Positions 1 through 7,844 of a DNA stretch of 12,462 bases are shown here, in pieces (position 1 is the stretch's first letter; each line of letters starts with the position of its first letter). The position numbers were made by a program, and so were the translations under genes. The stretch comes from JBHJOF01 sp050330055 (GTDB taxonomy: Bacteria > Pseudomonadota > Alphaproteobacteria > Kiloniellales > JAKSDN01): contig JBHJOF010000123.1 in assembly GCA_050330055.1 (NCBI GenBank), forward strand, positions 1 to 12,462. The letters run 5' to 3'. The notes beneath the pieces are model-generated. The model was given only the letters and a program-made list of their open reading frames with translations, was not told the DNA's origin and did not search any database.

Positions 1-724
1 CGCGCGGCAGCGCCAGCGCGCCGCGCCGGCCGTCGATCTCGCCAGCCATGCGGTAGAGCAGGGTGAGCAGCGAGTTGGGCGAGCGCGGCCCCAGGTGGGT
101 GCCGAGCACGGCGTCGAAGGCGAGCGCACCCTGCAGCAAGGGGCTTTCCAGCTCGTCCTCCAGCAGGTCGGCCACGTTGATCGCGATGACGCGCAGGAAC
201 TCGCGCATCTCCTCGCGGCCGAGCCGCCGGATCGCCCAGCCGAGCTTGAGCAGGGTCAGGCGATCGCTGAGCGCGCCGCTCGCCAGGCGCGGCGGCGTCT
301 TGGCGAGGAAGGGCTGCAGCGCCGCGGCGAAGCGGTGCAGGCGCGCCTGGAGGGTGGGGAAGTTGGCGGCATCGGCGGCGGAGTGGGCGCGCAGGGTGGC
401 GGCGGCAAGGCCGCTGTCGGCCGCGAAGGTCAGGTGATTGCCGTCCGTCGCCAGCGCCACGGTCGCCATGTCGCTCACCGCCAGCACCAGGCCGTGCCGC
501 GCCAGCTCGAGCTCGGAGACGACCTTGGGATGCAGCAGGTGCAGGATGTGGGCGCAGCTCGAGACCTTGAAGCCGGGCGCGATCTCGCCGGTGCGCGCGG
601 CCCCGCCCAGCGACTCGGCCGCTTCCAGCAGCAGCACCTTGCGGCCCGCCTTGGCCAGGTAGGCAGCGCAGACCAGGCCGTTGTGGCCGCCGCCGATGAC
701 GATGACGTCGTGCGTCGCGGGCAT
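1..724 (-). CDS. FAD-dependent oxidoreductase, phytoene desaturase/PYROXD2-like (partial, C-terminus beyond left edge)
   Basis: The first 241 codons of a flavoprotein are visible. The protein opens with a beta strand and a dinucleotide-binding loop, VIVIGGGHNGL (about residues 7-17), followed by an acidic residue, E34, at the end of the second strand, where this fold binds the ADP ribose of FAD. GGAA follows at 40-43. These are hallmarks of the NAD(P)/FAD amine-oxidase-like superfamily (COG1233). The N-terminal 75 residues align almost without gaps with the gene just upstream, so the two are tandem paralogues. The ATG at 724 lies 3 nt after the TGA of that gene, implying one transcript and probable translational coupling. 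The window cuts the gene just before the position where its neighbour has RGGMG. The substrate is unknown; oxidation of a C-N or C-C bond is the family expectation, and neighbours suggest a catabolic role. Confidence 0.85.
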   Translation of the reverse strand, partial: MPATHDVIVIGGGHNGLVCAAYLAKAGRKVLLLEAAESLGGAARTGEIAPGFKVSSCAHILHLLHPKVVSELELARHGLVLAVSDMATVALATDGNHLTFAADSGLAAATLRAHSAADAANFPTLQARLHRFAAALQPFLAKTPPRLASGALSDRLTLLKLGWAIRRLGREEMREFLRVIAINVADLLEDELESPLLQGALAFDAVLGTHLGPRSPNSLLTLLYRMAGEIDGRRGALALPR

Positions 725-727
725 GGG

Positions 728-2317
728 TCAGGTCGCCGCCTTGAGGTCGCGCAGCATCTCGCGCGCCGCGTTGGCGCCAGGTGCCGCCATGACGCCGCCG
801 CCGGGATGCGTGCTGGAGCCGCACATGTAGAGCCCCTTCACCGGCGTGCGGTACTGCGCGTAGCCCGGCACCGGACGGTTGAACAGCAACTGGTCCATGG
901 TCAGCTCGCCCTGGAAGATGTTGCCCTCGGTCAGGCCGACCTCGTTCTCCAGGTCCCAGGGCGTGCGCACCTCGGCGTGCAGGATCAGGTCTTTGAAGTT
1001 CGGGCTGTACTGGGCGATCTTGTCGATCACCGTCTTGCCGAAGGCCTCGCGGTTCTTGGCGTCCCACTCGCCCTCTTTGAGATAGGGCGGCGCGTACTGC
1101 ACGAAGACCGTCATCATGTGCTTGCCGGGCGGCGCCATTGTGGGGTCGATCTGGGTCGGGATCAGCATGTCGACATAGGGATCGCGCGACCAGGTGCCGG
1201 CCTTCCAGTCGTCATAGGCGCGCTCCATGCCTTCCAGCGTGTCGAGGCAGTGCATGTCGCCGAAGCGCGCCGGCGCGTCGGCCGGGATCGCCGGAAAAAT
1301 CGGCAGGCCGTCGAGCGCGATGTTGAGCTTGCCGGAGGAGCCGCGGATCTTGAACTTGCGCACCCGATCGAGGAAGTCCGGCGGCACGTCTTTGGGGTCC
1401 ATGGCCTTCATGAAGGTCCGCTTCACGTCCATGCTGGACACTACGCTGCGCGCGTGGACCTCCTCGCCACTGGCCAGCACCACGCCCGATGTCTTGCCGT
1501 CCTTGACCAGGACCTGCGCCACCTCGGCGTCGCTGCGAATCTCGCCGCCGTGGTCCTGCAGGCAGGCGGCCAGCGCCTTGCTGACCGCGCCCATGCCGCC
1601 ACGGGCGAAGCCCCAGGCGCCGATCGCGCCGTCGACCTCGCCCATGTAGTGGTGCAGCAGCACGTAGGCCGAGCCGGGCGAGCAGGGGCCGAGCGCCGTG
1701 CCGATGATGCCGGAGCCGGCCAGGTGCGCCTTGACCACGTCGGCCTCGAAGAACTCCTCAAGGTACTCGGCGATCGACATGGTCCAGAAGCGGATAGTGT
1801 CGTACATCTGCGCTTCGCCCAGGTCGTAGAAGCGCTTGCCGAGATAGACCAGCTCCATGATGTCGCGCGGCTTGAAGGAGGTCGGGTCCGGCGGCGTGCG
1901 CATCAGCAGCGGCTTGATAAAGCGGCACTGGCGCATGACCGAGAGGCTGTAGCGGTCGTAGGACTCCGCGTCCTTCTTGGAATGGCGGGCGATCTCGCGC
2001 CGGTTCATGTCGTGGTCGCCGTAGGTCGCCAGGTAGTCCCCGTTGCGCATCATCATCGCGCTGCCGTCGTAGGGGATCACCTGCAGGCCGTACTTGGGCA
2101 GGTCGAGGCCGCGGCTCACCTCCGGCCGCAGCAGGCTGCAGACGTATGAGCAGTTGGAGTAGGTCCAGCCCTTGTAGAGCTCGCGGCTTACCGTGGCACC
2201 GCCGATATAGGGGTTGCGCTCCAGCACCACGACGCTGAGCCCCGCCTTGGCCAGGTAGCAGGCGGTGGTCAGGCCGTTGTGGCCGGCGCCGATGACGATT
2301 GCGTCGTAGGTCTTCAT
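728..2317 (-). CDS. FAD-dependent oxidoreductase, phytoene desaturase/PYROXD2-like (COG1233)
   Basis: A complete 529-residue flavoprotein. The N-terminal Rossmann motif is VIGAGHNGL (G10, G12, G15), with E33 as the expected ribose-binding acid and IGGA at about 38-41. Near the C-terminus, CGSSTHPGGGV (499-509) followed by APG is the second FAD-binding block typical of phytoene-desaturase-like and PYROXD2-like enzymes. Length matches that family. No signal peptide is seen, so it is probably cytoplasmic. It lies 115 bp downstream of the aminotransferase and 3 nt before a second paralogue. The family contains carotenoid desaturases, but no carotenoid synthesis genes (crtB, crtE) occur here, and the aminotransferase, acyl-CoA dehydrogenase and ABC transporter point to catabolism of a nitrogenous or acyl compound. 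Fold and cofactor are confident; the reaction is not known. Confidence 0.9.
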   Translation of the reverse strand: MKTYDAIVIGAGHNGLTTACYLAKAGLSVVVLERNPYIGGATVSRELYKGWTYSNCSYVCSLLRPEVSRGLDLPKYGLQVIPYDGSAMMMRNGDYLATYGDHDMNRREIARHSKKDAESYDRYSLSVMRQCRFIKPLLMRTPPDPTSFKPRDIMELVYLGKRFYDLGEAQMYDTIRFWTMSIAEYLEEFFEADVVKAHLAGSGIIGTALGPCSPGSAYVLLHHYMGEVDGAIGAWGFARGGMGAVSKALAACLQDHGGEIRSDAEVAQVLVKDGKTSGVVLASGEEVHARSVVSSMDVKRTFMKAMDPKDVPPDFLDRVRKFKIRGSSGKLNIALDGLPIFPAIPADAPARFGDMHCLDTLEGMERAYDDWKAGTWSRDPYVDMLIPTQIDPTMAPPGKHMMTVFVQYAPPYLKEGEWDAKNREAFGKTVIDKIAQYSPNFKDLILHAEVRTPWDLENEVGLTEGNIFQGELTMDQLLFNRPVPGYAQYRTPVKGLYMCGSSTHPGGGVMAAPGANAAREMLRDLKAAT

Positions 2318-2432
2318 GGCGGCAGGATAGCAGAGTCGGAGAGCCAGGCGGCCCGGAGAAAGTTGGGGGGATAGTTAGGGGCGGTGAGCCGTCTGAGCAC
2401 AAACGACCCGCCGCCCCCGGACCGCGGCTGGA
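2318..2432. other. Gap between aminotransferase and FAD gene with a 7-bp inverted repeat
   Basis: This 115-bp spacer is unusually long for an otherwise tight leftward unit. It holds a GGGGCGG (2378-2384) / CCGCCCC (2411-2417) inverted repeat with a 26-nt spacer. No T-tract follows on either strand, so I do not call it a terminator. It might attenuate or separate expression of the FAD genes. The Shine-Dalgarno sequence before the FAD gene start at 2317 is weak. Confidence 0.3.
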
Positions 2433-3773
2433 TCAGCCGGAGGCCCGGGACCTCTGGTTCTCCCGGCCCAGCTGGTCGAGCGTCTCGTCGACCGCGATGG
2501 TGAAGCCGTCGAGCGTCTTCTTGAGGCAGGCCGCGTCGTGCGCCTCGCAGATGAACCAGGGCTCGCGCGAATCCGGCTCGCAGAGCACGCCGAGATCGTG
2601 CAGCACCCGCGCCATGGCGTCGTAGAAGGTGTAGTCGCTGCTCTTCCAGTCGCGGTAGTTCTTCGGCGCCTCGGGGGCGAAGAACAGGCCGCTCATGGAG
2701 GGATGGCCGGAGAACGAGTGGGCGATGCCGCGCTCGCGCAGCGCCTTGCTCATGCCGTCGCGCAGCTTGTTGCCGTACGCGGCGATGGTCTCCAGCGCCG
2801 GGGTCTCGTCCAGGATCTCCAGGGTCTTGTCGGCGGCGGCCAGCGACATGGCGTGCGCCGTGTAGGTGCCGCCGTGCGCCACGCCCTTGCCGAGCTTGCG
2901 CATGATGTCCTCGCGGCCGGCCAGCGCCGAGATTGGATAGCCGTTGCCCATCGCCTTGGCAAAGGTGCAGAGGTCGGCCTGGACGCCCATCAGCTCCTGC
3001 ACGCCGCCGCGCGCCACGCGGAAACCGGTCTTGACCTCGTCGATGATCATGACGACGCCGTACTTGTCGCAGAGCGCGCGGGCGTCCCGCACATACTGCG
3101 GATCGGCCTCGATGCCGCAGCAGTTGCCCATGATCGGCTCGACCAGGAAGGCGGCGATATCCTGGCCGTGCTTCTTCATGACGTCTTCCAGGCGGTTTGC
3201 GTCGTTCAGCGGCACCTGGTGGAAGAGCTGCTTCAGCAGGGTCGGCACGCCCTCGCTGTAGGGCCGGATCTGCGGCTCGCCCGAGCCAGGCGTCCAGCCG
3301 GCGATGTCGGCGTACCAAAGCGCCGAATCGAACAGGCCATGATAGCCGCCCTCGACGATGATGTAGGAGTCCCGGCCGGTATAGCCGCGCGCGAGACGCA
3401 GCGCTGCCATGACCGCCTCGGTGCCTGAGTTGGAATAGCGCACCAGCTCTGCCGCCGGCACCATCTTGCTGATGCGCTGGGCGACCGTGTACTCGCGCTC
3501 GGTGGCCAGCGCGAAGACGCCGCCGACCGACATGGCCTCGACCACGGCCGCGTCGACCCGCGCGTCGGCATAGCCGAGGATTGCCGGGCCATAGCCTAGG
3601 CGGTAATCGACGTACTCGTTGCCGTCGATGTCCCAGATGCGGCCGCCCTTGCCGTGGTCGACGTAGATGGTCCGCTCCTCGCCCCAATAGCGGAAGTTGG
3701 AGGCCACACCCAGCGGCAGCTTGGTGACCGCTTTCTTGAAATGCGCGTTACTCTTTTGCAGAGAGCGTCTCAT
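2433..3773 (-). CDS. Class III PLP-dependent aminotransferase, glutamate-1-semialdehyde aminomutase-like
   Basis: A complete 446-residue fold-type I aminotransferase. Visible family blocks are SNSGTEA (114-120, phosphate binding), YHG (144-146, where an aromatic residue stacks on the cofactor), VEPIMGN (211-217), IIDEVKTGFR (243-252, with D245 expected to pair with the pyridine nitrogen) and FAKAMGNGYP (271-280), where K273 is the expected Schiff-base lysine. The order and spacing resemble glutamate-1-semialdehyde 2,1-aminomutase and related omega- or beta-amino-acid transaminases. A haem-biosynthesis role is unlikely given its place among catabolic genes. It is the first gene of the leftward unit, starting at the ATG at 3773 behind a GGGGCAGG-like ribosome site. 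It diverges from a BetI-like regulator across a palindrome-bearing region. The amine donor and acceptor cannot be read from sequence; beta-amino acid transamination is one hypothesis. Confidence 0.92.
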   Translation of the reverse strand: MRRSLQKSNAHFKKAVTKLPLGVASNFRYWGEERTIYVDHGKGGRIWDIDGNEYVDYRLGYGPAILGYADARVDAAVVEAMSVGGVFALATEREYTVAQRISKMVPAAELVRYSNSGTEAVMAALRLARGYTGRDSYIIVEGGYHGLFDSALWYADIAGWTPGSGEPQIRPYSEGVPTLLKQLFHQVPLNDANRLEDVMKKHGQDIAAFLVEPIMGNCCGIEADPQYVRDARALCDKYGVVMIIDEVKTGFRVARGGVQELMGVQADLCTFAKAMGNGYPISALAGREDIMRKLGKGVAHGGTYTAHAMSLAAADKTLEILDETPALETIAAYGNKLRDGMSKALRERGIAHSFSGHPSMSGLFFAPEAPKNYRDWKSSDYTFYDAMARVLHDLGVLCEPDSREPWFICEAHDAACLKKTLDGFTIAVDETLDQLGRENQRSRASG

Positions 3774-3961
3774 GACCTGCCCCGTAATTGTTTGTGTACG
3801 TCTCTATGCTTTCACTCCATCTTGCCATGGCCGGGCCCGGCCTGTCCAGCCATTTGAATGAACGTTCATTCAGAAAATATCCGCAGAGCGCCGTTTTATA
3901 TGGATTTTTTGTCCCCGTATGTTACTGTTGTATCGGTATTCAAGGGACTCTGGGAGGTGTG
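3774..3961. promoter_or_regulatory. Divergent promoter region between aminotransferase and BetI-like regulator
   Basis: These 188 bp separate two outward-facing genes and are locally AT-rich (especially 3873-3945) compared with their surroundings, as expected for a promoter. They contain the perfect palindrome at 3855-3872. A weak rightward match is TTTATA (3895-3900) with TATGTT (3918-3923) 17 nt apart; I rate it as only possible. GGGAGG at 3952-3957 serves the regulator start at 3962, with a rather short spacing of 4 nt. On the other strand, GGGGCAGG lies a few bases before the aminotransferase ATG. Confidence 0.6.
3855..3872. promoter_or_regulatory. 18-bp perfect palindrome, probable operator of the adjacent BetI-like repressor
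   Basis: TGAATGAACGTTCATTCA is perfectly self-complementary over 18 bases. TetR-family dimers bind such dyads, usually next to their own gene. The core TGAACGTTCA matches, as I remember it, the core of published BetI operators (ATTGAACGTTCAAT type). It lies 90 bp upstream of the regulator start and about 82 bp upstream of the aminotransferase start, so it could repress both divergent units. Binding is inferred, not shown. Confidence 0.7.
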
Positions 3962-4648
3962 ATGCCGCGAGTCCGCAAGCTGGTCCCCTCGCGCAGCCGG
4001 GCCGCCACGAAGGAACTGCGCCGCCAGCAACTCATTGAGTCGACGATCGATTCGATTGCCAAGCGCGGCTTCGCCGAGACCACCCTAGCGAACGTGGCCG
4101 ACGGCGCTGGCCTCTCGCGCGGCATCGTCAACTTCCACTTCCGCAGCAAGGACGCGCTTCTGGTCGAGACGCTGCGCTACCTGACCGAGGACTACCGCAG
4201 CACCTGGATGGCTGCGGTCGAGACGGCCGGGCCGGACCCGGCCGACCGGCTCTGGGCCATGGTCGAGGCCGACTTCGACCCGGCGATCTGCAATCGCAAG
4301 AAGATCGCCGTCTGGTACGCCTTCTGGGGCGAGGCCAAGTCGCGTCCGACCTATCTCGAGGTCTGCGACGCGGCCGACGATGCCTACAGCGGCGTGATGC
4401 GCGATCTCTGCCGCCAGGTGGCCGAGGCCGGTGGCTACGACGAGGTCGAGCCGCAGCTCGTGGCCGACGGCCTGAACGCGATGCTGAACGGCATGTGGCT
4501 CAACCTGCTGCTCGATCCGGCCGGATTCGACCGCGCGGCCAACAAGCGCACCTGCCTGGCCTTCCTGGCCAGCAGCTTTCCGCTGCACTTCACGCGCGCC
4601 CGCAGCGCCCCCGACGGCGAGCGGGCGACAGTGAGGAGAACGGCATGA
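3962..4648 (+). CDS. TetR-family transcriptional regulator, BetI-like
   Basis: A 228-residue regulator. After a basic N-terminal tail, the helix-turn-helix spans about residues 36-63, ending in SRGIVNFHFRSKDALL, the typical TetR recognition helix and tyrosine/phenylalanine turn; VNFHF resembles the ISHYF of BetI. The ligand-binding half contains KIAVWYAFWGEAKSRP (114-129), which resembles the BetI C-terminal domain (TetR_C_6). BetI represses choline/glycine-betaine genes and responds to choline; here the ligand is probably a related amine or a pathway intermediate. I place the start at 3962, behind GGGAGG, because the frame stays open back to 3788 but that longer version would contain the palindrome inside its coding sequence. 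The TGA overlaps the acyl-CoA dehydrogenase ATG (ATGA), so the two are co-translated. Family is confident; the ligand is not. Confidence 0.9.
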   Translation: MPRVRKLVPSRSRAATKELRRQQLIESTIDSIAKRGFAETTLANVADGAGLSRGIVNFHFRSKDALLVETLRYLTEDYRSTWMAAVETAGPDPADRLWAMVEADFDPAICNRKKIAVWYAFWGEAKSRPTYLEVCDAADDAYSGVMRDLCRQVAEAGGYDEVEPQLVADGLNAMLNGMWLNLLLDPAGFDRAANKRTCLAFLASSFPLHFTRARSAPDGERATVRRTA

Positions 4649-5883
4649 GCGGGGCCAACGCGTCAGAGGTCAGCGCCATCGAGACCAATCTGACGGGCAC
4701 GAACGTCACCCCCTTCGAGCTGCCCGAGGCGGCGCGTGCCTGGCAGCGCAAGATGCGCCTCTTCGTCGACCAGGAGCTGATCCCCTGGGAGGTCGAGGCC
4801 GAGCTGAACGACGGCGAGCTGCCGGCCGAGGTGCGCCGGCGGCATCGCGACCTGGCCTTGTCCTTCGGCCTGCCCGGCATGGACGCGCCGCGCGAGCACG
4901 GCGGCCTGGCGCTCAGCACTCTCGAGCAGGTCGCCATCTACGAGCAGCTCGGCCGGGTCACCAACGCGCTTGGCTGGTGCTTCAGCGAAGCGCACCGCTG
5001 GATGTTCGAAAACTGCAGCGCCGACCAGATCGAGCGCTACGTCAAGCCGATCCTGCGCGGCGAGCGGCACGAGTGCTACGCCATCACCGAGGCCGAGTCC
5101 GGCTCCGACGTCGAGGGTATCCAGGCGACCGCGCAGCGCGACGGCGACGACTACCTGATCGACGCCGAGAAGTGGTACGTGACCGGCGCCAACCACGCCG
5201 ACTTCTTCATCCTGCAGGCCAAGCTCGAGGGCGGGCCGAATCACGGCGCCCATGCCCTCTTTTTCATCGACGCCGACAGCCCCGGCATCGAGATGCTGCG
5301 CAACCCGCTGTTCAGCCACACCTACGCCTCGCACCACCCGACCTACCGCTTCGCGGGCGTGCGGGTGCCGGCCGCCAACCTGATCGGCCGGGAAGGCGAC
5401 GGCATGAGCTACAGCTATGCCTGGTTCCGGCGCGAGCGCCTGATGATCGCGGCGCGCTGCTGCGGCGCGGCCGAGCGGCTGATCGACGAGGCCACCGCCT
5501 TCGCCTCGCAGCGCACGGTCTCCGGCCAGCCGATCGCCGAGTTCCAGGCGATCCAGTTCATGCTGGCCGACAGCGTGACCGAGCTCTGGGCGGCCCGCCT
5601 CATGACCTACGAGGCGGCGGCCGCGCACGACCGCGGCGCCGACCTCAAGACGCTGCACGCGCGCTGCTCGATGGTGAAGCTCTACGCCTCTGAGATGGCC
5701 AACCGGGTCGCCGACCGGGCCGTGCAGATCTTCGGCGGCCGCGGCTATATGCGCGAGAACGTCGCCGAGCGCTTCTTCCGGGAGTTGCGGGTCGACCGCA
5801 TCTGGGAGGGCACCAGCGAGATCCAGCGCCTGATCATCGCCCGCGGCCTGCTGAAGCGCGGCCGGGCCGGCGTGATCGGCTAG
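4645..5883 (+). CDS. Acyl-CoA dehydrogenase family flavoprotein
   Basis: A 412-residue protein of typical length for the family. Seen in order: an N-terminal helical region, YAITEAESGSD (145-155, flavin- and substrate-binding signature), WYVTGANHADFFI (177-189), a helical C-terminal domain with QIFGGRGYMRE (361-371), and WEGTSEIQR (387-395). E388 occupies the position of the catalytic base of medium/short-chain acyl-CoA dehydrogenases (E376 in MCAD). It should abstract the alpha proton of an acyl-CoA and pass electrons via FAD to ETF. The start at 4645 overlaps the regulator stop by 4 nt and follows GAGGAGA at 4633-4639. The co-regulated neighbours suggest a specific carboxylate pathway rather than general fatty-acid oxidation. 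A betaine- or carnitine-type CoA ester is possible given the BetI-like regulator, but this is speculation. Confidence 0.93.
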   Translation: MSGANASEVSAIETNLTGTNVTPFELPEAARAWQRKMRLFVDQELIPWEVEAELNDGELPAEVRRRHRDLALSFGLPGMDAPREHGGLALSTLEQVAIYEQLGRVTNALGWCFSEAHRWMFENCSADQIERYVKPILRGERHECYAITEAESGSDVEGIQATAQRDGDDYLIDAEKWYVTGANHADFFILQAKLEGGPNHGAHALFFIDADSPGIEMLRNPLFSHTYASHHPTYRFAGVRVPAANLIGREGDGMSYSYAWFRRERLMIAARCCGAAERLIDEATAFASQRTVSGQPIAEFQAIQFMLADSVTELWAARLMTYEAAAAHDRGADLKTLHARCSMVKLYASEMANRVADRAVQIFGGRGYMRENVAERFFRELRVDRIWEGTSEIQRLIIARGLLKRGRAGVIG

Positions 5884-6095
5884 CGCGGACGACGGGGCGG
5901 CGGGGACCCAATCGGTGCAAGGGGGAGAGTCGTTGTCTTTCGGTGGGTTCTTGGAAACAATGCCCGGGAAACAGCGTCTGAGAAGGGGCCTTGGCAGTGG
6001 CAGTCTGGGGCGGTGGCAGTCTGGGCAGGTGATCCGCCGCAAAGGCCGAGCACAACGGTCGGAACGGGGACGGATAGGGATGGGAGGCTGAATCG
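5884..6095 (+). promoter_or_regulatory. 212-bp leader before the ABC transporter genes
   Basis: No gene is evident here. The stretch separates the acyl-CoA dehydrogenase from the transporter genes and contains a tandem 16-bp repeat (5995-6026) and the ribosome site GGGAGG (6082-6087), 8 nt before the permease ATG. Its position makes a promoter likely, but I see no convincing -35/-10 pair. Transporter operons of this type often begin with a periplasmic binding-protein gene; there is no room for one here. Confidence 0.45.
5995..6026 (+). repeat. Two tandem copies of a 16-bp direct repeat
   Basis: CAGTGGCAGTCTGGGG (5995-6010) is followed at once by CGGTGGCAGTCTGGGC (6011-6026), with 14 of 16 bases identical. 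They share the core GTGGCAGTCTGGG. The copies lie 70-101 bp upstream of the permease start. They could be a direct-repeat binding site for an activator, or a chance slippage duplication. Confidence 0.6.
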
Positions 6096-7025
6096 ATGGT
6101 CGAACGGGCCCAGGTAGCCGCGCCCGCTCTGCAGGCTCCTGACTTGATGGGCCGATTGCGTGCGCTGTTCTTGCGCCACGAGGCGCTGCGCGGCTACGCA
6201 CTGCTGTCACCCACCCTGATCGTCATGGCGGTCACCATGTGCGTGCCCTTCGCGCTGACGATCGCCTTCAGCTTCTGGACCCAGGACTATCTGACCATCG
6301 ATACGACGCTCACGCTGGCCAACTACGAGCAGGCCTTCGAGCGGCCGATCTATCGGGTCCTGCTGCTGCGCTCGCTGGCGATCTCCGGCATGGTGACCGT
6401 GGTGACGGTGCTGATGGCCTATCCCATGGCCTACTTCGTCGCCTTCCACGTGCACAAGAACAAGCTGGCCTGGATCATCTTCATGACCCTGCCGTTCTGG
6501 TCCAGCTACCTGCTGCGGGTCTTCGCCTGGAAGATCATCCTCGGCTACGAGGGCGTCATCAACAAGAGCCTGATCGATCTCGGCTTCATCGAGCAGCCGC
6601 TGACCTTCATTCTCTACAATCCGACCTCGGTGGTGATCACCCTGGCGCATGCCTGGGCCGCCTTCGCCATCCTGCCGATCTACGTCTCGCTGGAGAAGAT
6701 CGACCGCTCCCTGCTCGAGGCGGCGACCGACCTGGGCGACGGGCCGGTAGCCCGCTTCCTCAGGGTCACGCTGCCGCTTTCCATGCCCGGCGTGATCGCC
6801 GCCAGCCTGATGATCTTCATCCCGACCGTGGCCGACTACGTCACCCCCACCCTGGTCGGCGGGCCGGACGGCCTGATGATCTCCAACGTGATTCAGGCGC
6901 AGTTCGGCCGCTCCAACAACTGGCCCATGGGGGCCACGCTCGCGGTCATCGTGATGATCGTCCTGGCGCTGATCTCGGTCGCCTACATCTGGATCACTCG
7001 CAAGGCGATGGAGCGCATCGCATGA
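6096..7025 (+). CDS. ABC transporter permease, spermidine/putrescine type (PotB-like)
   Basis: A 309-residue inner-membrane protein with about six hydrophobic segments (roughly 36-60, 90-115, 124-149, 178-198, 229-250, 280-300). The cytoplasmic coupling loop carries the EAA motif, EAATDLGDG from E208 followed by VTLPLSMPGV, which docks on the ATPase. Sequence and order (permease, permease, ATPase) match PotB of polyamine-type importers, a family that also carries other small cations and organic solutes. The start at 6096 follows GGGAGG with good spacing. Its stop overlaps the next permease start (ATGA), so the two are expected to be made in equal amounts as a heterodimer. Substrate specificity lies mainly with a binding protein not found in this window. 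Confidence 0.92.
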   Translation: MVERAQVAAPALQAPDLMGRLRALFLRHEALRGYALLSPTLIVMAVTMCVPFALTIAFSFWTQDYLTIDTTLTLANYEQAFERPIYRVLLLRSLAISGMVTVVTVLMAYPMAYFVAFHVHKNKLAWIIFMTLPFWSSYLLRVFAWKIILGYEGVINKSLIDLGFIEQPLTFILYNPTSVVITLAHAWAAFAILPIYVSLEKIDRSLLEAATDLGDGPVARFLRVTLPLSMPGVIAASLMIFIPTVADYVTPTLVGGPDGLMISNVIQAQFGRSNNWPMGATLAVIVMIVLALISVAYIWITRKAMERIA

Positions 7026-7840
7026 GTGCGCCCAGCTACATCGAGCGGCGCAACCTTCCGCTCGCCGTCTATGCCATGATCTTCATGGCCTTCCTCTACA
7101 TCCCGGTACTCCTGCTGCCGCTCTTTTCGTTCAATGACGGCCTTTACATCGCTTTCCCGATCAAGGGCTTCACGACCCGCTGGTACGAGGAAATGCTGGC
7201 CAACAGGTCGATGCACGCGGCGCTGTGGAACAGCCTGAAGGTCGGACTCACCACCGCCGTCGTAGCGACCGGGCTCGGCATCTTCGCCGCCAAGGCGCTG
7301 ACCCGCTACCGCGTGCCGGGACAGAAGCCGGTGATCGCCGTCATCATGCTGCCGCTGGTAATTCCCGAGATCATCCTCGGCGTCTCGCTCCTGATCCTGG
7401 TCAACAACATCGGCCTTGGTCTCTCGCTGATCAGCGTGACCATGGGGCACATCCTGCTCGCCGTGCCCTTCGCCACGGCGGTCCTGATGTCGCGCTTCGA
7501 GGGCTTCGACAGGTCGCTGGAGGAGGCTTCGGCCGACCTCGGCGAGAACGCCTTCTGGACCTTCTGGCGGGTCACCTTCCCGATGGTCTTCCCAGGCGTG
7601 CTGTCGGCCTTCCTGATCTCCTTCATCATCTCCTTCGACGAGTTCATCATCGCCTTCTTCCTGTCGGGCAGCGATCCGACGCTGCCGGTCTTCATCTACT
7701 CGCAGCTTCGCTTCCCGCAGCGCCTGCCGGGCACCCTGGCGCTGGGCGCCTGCATCATCATGGTCTCTTTCGTGGTGATCGCCTTCAACGAGTGGTTCCG
7801 CCGGCGCGGCAATCAGAAGCTCAGCGATACGGGGTTATAG
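7022..7840 (+). CDS. ABC transporter permease, spermidine/putrescine type (PotC-like)
   Basis: A 272-residue inner-membrane protein, the usual length for PotC. Hydrophobic segments lie near residues 12-36, 70-92, 103-128, 135-157, 190-215 and 236-257. The coupling loop has an EAA-type motif, EEASADLGENAFWTFWRVTFP (from about E167), with serine instead of the last alanine. The N-terminal FSFNDG (35-40) is typical of PotC-like subunits. The start is fixed by the 4-nt ATGA overlap with the first permease. The ATPase follows 4 nt after the stop. It forms the second half of the membrane channel with the PotB-like subunit. Confidence 0.92.
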   Translation: MSAPSYIERRNLPLAVYAMIFMAFLYIPVLLLPLFSFNDGLYIAFPIKGFTTRWYEEMLANRSMHAALWNSLKVGLTTAVVATGLGIFAAKALTRYRVPGQKPVIAVIMLPLVIPEIILGVSLLILVNNIGLGLSLISVTMGHILLAVPFATAVLMSRFEGFDRSLEEASADLGENAFWTFWRVTFPMVFPGVLSAFLISFIISFDEFIIAFFLSGSDPTLPVFIYSQLRFPQRLPGTLALGACIIMVSFVVIAFNEWFRRRGNQKLSDTGL

Positions 7841-7844
7841 GACG

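Noticed and set aside
95..2149. Open frame of 684 codons on the plus strand opposite the FAD oxidoreductases
   Set aside because: It has the same GC-driven low-complexity composition and lies antisense to two genes with clear flavoprotein motifs.
3788..3961. Earlier in-frame ATG start for the BetI-like regulator
   Set aside because: It would add 58 residues unlike TetR N-termini and place the palindromic operator inside the coding region; the ATG at 3962 has a Shine-Dalgarno sequence and gives a normal TetR length.
5991..6025. Possible sigma-54 promoter in the TTGGCAG/GTGGCAG repeats
   Set aside because: The -24-like TGGCA is present, but no GC/TTGC element occurs at the right spacing.
4663..6210. 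Minus-strand open frame of 515 codons opposite the acyl-CoA dehydrogenase
   Set aside because: It overlaps a conserved gene almost completely, has no recognisable domain, and its composition fits an antisense shadow.
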